8,361 nt of DNA from Methanobacteriota archaeon (GTDB lineage: Archaea; Thermoplasmatota; DTKX01; GCA-020343715): assembly GCA_030597775.1 (NCBI GenBank), contig JAUVRF010000058.1, positions 1 through 8,361 on the forward strand, written 5' to 3'. The notes beneath the pieces are model-generated. The model had not been told where the DNA came from and did no database searches. It was given only the letters and a program-made list of their open reading frames with translations. The translations under genes were made by a program, and so were the position numbers. Positions 5,601 through 8,361 of this stretch are shown here, one piece after another; position 1 is the stretch's first letter, and every line of letters begins with the position of its first letter.

Positions 5601-8361
5601 GACCCGCTGCTCTGCCTCCCGCAGCGTCGTCCGGGCCGATTCCTCGATGGCCTCGAGAGCCTTGTCGTAGGAGTAGTTGATGGCCTCGAGCGCGGAGGAG
5701 AACTCGTTGCTGTCTATCAGATGCAGCCCTCGCTCCATCTCGGCCTTGGCCTCGTCCACTGGAACGCCCATGCCGTCGGCCCATGCCACGATGTTCCTGG
5801 TGTCACCGAGGACGGTCACACCCTCCTCCAGGCTCCGGGACTCCGTCTCGATGGACTCGCGGGCCCTGATGACGAAGTTGTAGCTTCGTATGAAGTCGCC
5901 CTCGAGGAAGTAGTCAATGGAGGTGTCAAGGGTCTCCTTGGGCTGCTTGGGTATGCGGGCGGTCTCCAAGAAGCGGTCGAACAGGTCGGTGACCTCCCCG
6001 ATGTAGACCTCCATCATGTTCCGCTCGTCGTTGCTCAGGCGCTCCAGCAGGGACTCGCCCCACGGGATGGCCTGAACGTAGTCCTTGTCGTCATAGAATT
6101 GCCTGAAGCGCTGGGTGTCCGATTCGTAGATGTCCATGTCGACCCCGAGGGTCTCGGCGTTCTCCAGCTCCTCGAACACCAACCGGTAGATGCCCTCGGT
6201 GCGATCGTGGAGGGCCCTGCGCTGCTCCAGGTGGGCCAGGGCAACGTCGACGGTATCCTGGACCTCGATGTAGTTGGACTCCTCGAGGTCGGTGGATGCG
6301 AGCGCCACCAGGGCCATGCCCTTCTCGAACTCGATCCCCTCCTCCACGGCCTCGTCGGCCTTGGCCTGTAGATTGCTGAGGGCGGTCTCGACGTGCTCCT
6401 TCATGAGGCTGCCAGCGATCTGCCTCGACCTGGTGGCGAGCTCGATGGCCTCATCGTAGCTCTGGAACTCCAGGGAGTCTATCGCCTGCTCCAGGGGCTC
6501 CAAGGCGGTTGCGGTGTCCACGCCAAGGCCGTTGGCCCTGTCGATGGTCTTCCGTGCCTCCTCGATGAGCTTGCTGGCCTCGTTGTAGAGGTCCTTGACC
6601 CGCTGGGATTCGGTGATGGCCTCGACGGCCGATGAATGGGCGGAGGGGTAATCCTCCAGGTCCAAGCCCGCCCGGGCCGCCTCCAGGTACTCGTTGGCCT
6701 GGATGGTGTCGACGCCCATGTTGTTCAGCTCTGAGATGAGGGCCTCGGCGTCTGCGATGTACTTGAGCACGAACTGCTTCTGGAGGGCCAACACGTTCTC
6801 CCGGGCCTCGTCGGCCTTGGACGCGGCATCGGGATAGCGTCCCGCGGCCAGGGCGGACCTCGCCTCCTCCAACAGGAGGGAGACGGTGGAGACGTCCACC
6901 TGCAGCTCCTCGGCATCGGTGAACAGGGTCTGGGCCTCCTCGATCCGGTTGAGGGCATCGTCGTAGGCGGCGGTGCGCTCCTTGACCTGGTCCTCGTGGA
7001 TCTTGATCACCGCGGTCACCGCCAGGTACTCCTGGAGGTCCTGTTGCGAGTGCTGCTCCTCGAAGGACCGTTGGAGGTCGTCCACCTGGATACCGATCTC
7101 CTCGGCCCGGGTGAAGGAGGCCTGCAGCCCTTCCACCCGGTCGGTGACGTGCTCGTCGAGGATCCGGGTCATGTCATTGACGTCGCCATCGGCCACCTGC
7201 CTGGCCTGATCGTAGTCCTCCTCGGTGACGAGCCGCTGGGAACGCTCCAGTTCCGCGGTGGGCACTCCGGAGTCGATCTCCAGCTCGTTCATTATCTCCA
7301 ATAGGCCCTCGGCCTCCGCTATGGACTCCTGGGCCACCTGGTACTTGACCAGGAGCTCGCGGCCCTCCTCTATGCCCTGGCGGTACCTCAGGATGGCCTC
7401 CTTGTGGTCGCCCTCCTCGGACAGCTCCGCTGCCTGCTGCAGCGAGGTCTCGATGGTGAGCACGATCATTCCCTGTTCGAGAGCATCGTTCCGCAGGTCG
7501 GTCAGGGCCTCGGTCTCGAAGCCCACCATCTCCTTCTGCCTCTCGTTGACCTCCTCCTCGGCCCGGCCCGCCAGGTCGATGGTCTCCTCGAGGCGCTGCT
7601 CCGCCAGGGCATCCCTGGCCTCTCCGAGCAGGTCGGTGGCCCGACCCGTGTTGGTACCTATGCCCGAGGCATCGTAGATGAAGGACTGGACCTCGACGAT
7701 GCGGTCGCGAGCGGTGATGAAGAGGGTTATGAGGTCCCGGGCCGCCTGGGTGGCGTCGCGGGTGGTGGCCACGGCTGCATGGAAGTCCCGCTCATCCAGT
7801 TGGCTCTCCGCCTCGTCCAGCTCGTTGCGGAGCACCTTGACACTGAGGCCCAGCTCCTCCGCCTCGATTATCGCGTTGTGACCCTCGGATATCTGGTTGA
7901 CAACATGGGCATGCTTTGCCTTGTCCGTCTCGAGGATCAGGCGGCGCACCCCGTTGAGGGCATCCCGGTAGTGACGCTCGGTGAGGTCGTCGTCGATCTC
8001 CGCCATGAGCTCGTTGGTACGGGTGACGTCCGCACCCAGCTCCTCGGCGTCATGGAACATCTCCTCTGCCCGACGCCTGCCCTCCACTGCATCGACCATG
8101 TCCCGACGGGCCCGCTCGACGGCCTCGATGCCCTCGAGGATGGTGAAGTAGCCCATCTGGAGCTTGCCCAGGTCCACGAGGGACCTTGCCCGGTCCAGAC
8201 GCTCCCTGGCTGATGAGACGTCGGCGCCCTCTTCCTCGGTGGCCTCGATGAGGGCCTCCAGCTCTGCCGACTGGGCCTCCGCCGTCTCCTTGGTGGCGGC
8301 AGCCAGGTCGTCCTGCGCCTCGGAGATGCGTTTCTCTGCCCCGTCGAAGTCCAGCTCCGTC
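2694..8361 (-). CDS. Giant helical-repeat protein with C-terminal RING-like zinc domain; probable E3-like scaffold, 5' end outside the window
   Basis: At least 1888 residues are visible. The frame is open without a stop to the right edge; the first in-window start-type codon (GTG at 8175-8177) is internal, because the 61 codons upstream of it continue the same repeat pattern. Visible residues 1 to about 1722 are acidic alpha-helical repeats of about 60-70 residues with the recurring signature A-x-x-hG-h-D, then L-x-x-A-x-x-x-L-x-x-x-x-[DY]-x-x-A-x-x-x-A, resembling tandem TPR-like or helical-hairpin arrays. Residues about 1735-1820 look like a beta-sandwich domain. The C-terminus (1845-1881) is C-x2-C-x12-C-x-C-x4-H-x2-C-x6-C-x2-C, a binuclear RING/treble-clef pattern. 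RING domains recruit E2 enzymes; directly upstream of an E2 gene, an E3-like or scaffold role is the natural inference, with the repeats binding substrates. Cysteines are rare outside the zinc domain. I do not recognise the full-length architecture. Whether the missing N-terminus has a signal peptide or membrane anchor cannot be seen. Existence and repeats are secure; E3 function is inference. Confidence 0.88.
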   Translation of the reverse strand, partial: TELDFDGAEKRISEAQDDLAAATKETAEAQSAELEALIEATEEEGADVSSARERLDRARSLVDLGKLQMGYFTILEGIEAVERARRDMVDAVEGRRRAEEMFHDAEELGADVTRTNELMAEIDDDLTERHYRDALNGVRRLILETDKAKHAHVVNQISEGHNAIIEAEELGLSVKVLRNELDEAESQLDERDFHAAVATTRDATQAARDLITLFITARDRIVEVQSFIYDASGIGTNTGRATDLLGEARDALAEQRLEETIDLAGRAEEEVNERQKEMVGFETEALTDLRNDALEQGMIVLTIETSLQQAAELSEEGDHKEAILRYRQGIEEGRELLVKYQVAQESIAEAEGLLEIMNELEIDSGVPTAELERSQRLVTEEDYDQARQVADGDVNDMTRILDEHVTDRVEGLQASFTRAEEIGIQVDDLQRSFEEQHSQQDLQEYLAVTAVIKIHEDQVKERTAAYDDALNRIEEAQTLFTDAEELQVDVSTVSLLLEEARSALAAGRYPDAASKADEARENVLALQKQFVLKYIADAEALISELNNMGVDTIQANEYLEAARAGLDLEDYPSAHSSAVEAITESQRVKDLYNEASKLIEEARKTIDRANGLGVDTATALEPLEQAIDSLEFQSYDEAIELATRSRQIAGSLMKEHVETALSNLQAKADEAVEEGIEFEKGMALVALASTDLEESNYIEVQDTVDVALAHLEQRRALHDRTEGIYRLVFEELENAETLGVDMDIYESDTQRFRQFYDDKDYVQAIPWGESLLERLSNDERNMMEVYIGEVTDLFDRFLETARIPKQPKETLDTSIDYFLEGDFIRSYNFVIRARESIETESRSLEEGVTVLGDTRNIVAWADGMGVPVDEAKAEMERGLHLIDSNEFSSALEAINYSYDKALEAIEESARTTLREAEQRVEEVHEAGANGETIADRVKRGQRSLADDDFGYALTFAHQALSASNRAEIDLAEAREEEAKVETQLVLARKILADPTEVEALHSTITKSLEDRHIKDAIKQSRLAQTAITTKMHGAVQSQIEQVQDDIRLMEVMDLDTEALAARLEEARDELESGDYAKAAVIVEDVREPVRSFMEDKARITLEEAKEAFEVMKSVGADDAEVVQNLNQSQDMFAAHDYYHSNELSATVIAGADQISNAYIGNIIEEIRRLMEEAGGLGVDTEDLDHRVDKAERHRTKGDFMEAKEALDALAKDVDEAQKELVEGIIKTCDEMSIIANERELDAGTAPEHLQEAHHLLSLKTYGASLESAHASFSVFEELFTDLVRSTLNEAKELLVNLDVSADIETSSEHYVEAEDALSRKDYLSAMANANAAMANARVIQVQIIDEILTETDLENKRGDGMGANMSTSEDMASQSREELADNNLEEAQNLAINARQEARSLQQAHSNSLLQAAKKAVESVPFEIEMEDIRELLMTSGDALEEGEYESAADAAKQADAILTDRLQSEVAKYIGSADEDLERAREVGIDLTGPKEHYKDAKTHLEEGRFLEGQEEARKCTELVNKLIDQHLEAQNSLSNLMELIERATRARAKLSESMDMQEAAEDAMDEHDYERVMELTTLAMQDAARSYETRVKETISTADSNLNTIERMGASAKLAADLLGMAREALEAGDIDGAYDYADQSIKEADTAKTSFRDIIDITFQAESLIGAAKGFGMDVGDAQVKFDEALSSRSEDVNRALVLAEEAKAIATQLVDSFYPQLDAAMELESALVLDKWTNANLMVRNDGLARALRTNIEMTGNLDVDGLAEINLLRGNGKVKKLPIRIKPLKSGEIMVRIWIRCEREYDDNPYEFHDVRWLLADEEEPEDGEEFEPGAQFLRKELTCTICQGKIGTQESPRACSCGATFHYDCAEQLTECPNCGKSLGGT
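2700..2705 (-). promoter_or_regulatory. Ribosome binding site of the E2-like gene, inside the end of the giant gene
   Basis: On the minus strand GGAGGT lies nine bases before the ATG at 2690 and is itself the Gly-Gly codon pair of the giant protein's last residues (GGT then stop). It is the strongest Shine-Dalgarno sequence in the window and, with the 3-base gap between genes, points to tight translational coupling. Confidence 0.75.
2718..2828 (-). other. RING/treble-clef zinc domain at the C-terminus of the giant protein
   Basis: Eight zinc-ligand candidates are C1845, C1848, C1861, C1863, H1868, C1871, C1878 and C1881 (visible numbering). The order C4HC3 with C-x-C and F-H-x-x-C (CSCGATFHYDC) and a final CPNC matches binuclear treble-clef RING-like domains. 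In a classic RING the fourth ligand is His and the sixth follows the fifth by two residues, whereas here the spacing resembles RING-CH/PHD-like or prokaryotic RING families. All eight positions are filled, so two zinc ions could be bound. It could alternatively be a protein-binding zinc finger with no ligase role. Confidence 0.78.
2907..3146 (-). other. Probable Ig-like/CARDB-type beta-sandwich domain of the giant protein
   Basis: Residues about 1739-1818 switch from helical repeats to alternating hydrophobic strands: ANLMVRNDGLARAL, then NLDVDGLAEINLL, KKLPIRIKPLKSGEIMVRI and WIRCEREYDDNPYEF. The N-D-G-x-A turn, the L-P-I-x-I-x-P-L-x-x-G strand and the terminal Y-D-D-x-P-Y-x-F are the pattern of CARDB/DUF11-like Ig folds. 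It is followed by an acidic linker (EEEPEDGEEFEPG) leading to the zinc domain. The assignment is by pattern only. Confidence 0.45.
3195..8360 (-). repeat. Array of about 25 divergent protein-level helical repeats
   Basis: The visible repeat part of the giant protein divides into about 25-27 units of about 60-70 residues. Anchor motifs include EEGADV, ELGADV, ELGLSV, NMGVDT, GLGVDT, TLGVDM, GMGVPV, SVGADD, GLGVDT again, EVGIDL, RMGAS and GFGMDV (the last at 1673-1678). Each is followed about 20-25 residues later by motifs such as ERHYRDA, AGRYPDA, LEDYPSA, FQSYDEA, ESGDYAKA, RKDYLSA, EGEYESA and EHDYERV. Units are strongly diverged in sequence, so the array is old and not a recent slipped-strand expansion. 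The count is by eye. Units 4-6 and 15-16 are the least regular. Confidence 0.8.

Noticed and set aside
8175..8177. GTG as the real start of the giant gene
   Set aside because: The frame is open for a further 61 codons to the window edge, and those codons contain another copy of the repeat motif (EEGADV), so the gene continues to the right.
1..8361. CRISPR arrays, tRNA or rRNA genes, insertion sequences, attachment sites
   Set aside because: No direct-repeat/spacer periodicity at DNA level, no tRNA-like cloverleaf and no transposase or terminal inverted repeats were seen. The repetition in the giant gene is at protein level and diverged.

Overview
The window is GC-rich DNA, almost certainly from an archaeon. 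Evidence for this is the archaeal-type GINS subunit (Gins51 domain order), TATA-like elements about 26 bases upstream of probable leaderless starts, and a RimI-type N-acetyltransferase with a GTG start. A member of the Thermoplasmatota or a related euryarchaeal lineage is my best guess. That placement is an inference from overall flavour, because no taxonomic marker is decisive here.

Left part (1-1541): a 3'-truncated RimI-like acetyltransferase gene runs off the left edge on the minus strand. It is divergent from two plus-strand genes: a 63-residue zinc-ribbon protein of unknown function and a complete gins51 gene for the replicative-helicase GINS complex.

Right part (1560-8361): three tightly packed minus-strand genes converge on gins51 and look like one operon. 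In transcription order they are: (1) a giant protein (at least 1888 residues, N-terminus outside the window) made of roughly 25 tandem alpha-helical repeats, a probable beta-sandwich domain and a C-terminal RING/treble-clef zinc domain; (2) a 172-residue E2 ubiquitin-conjugating-enzyme homologue with an HPN motif and a catalytic-type cysteine; (3) a 199-residue JAMM/MPN+ metalloprotease with a complete zinc-site signature. The gaps are 3 and 12 bases, and each downstream gene has a Shine-Dalgarno sequence.

Together these encode the E3-like, E2-like and deconjugating arms of a ubiquitin-like modification pathway. No ubiquitin-like modifier and no E1 is visible in the window. The central hypothesis is a ubiquitin-type conjugation/deconjugation cassette in which the usual small RING protein is replaced by a giant repeat scaffold. 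It is the most interesting content here. The grouping of folds is read directly from sequence; the biochemical activity and the modifier are inferred.
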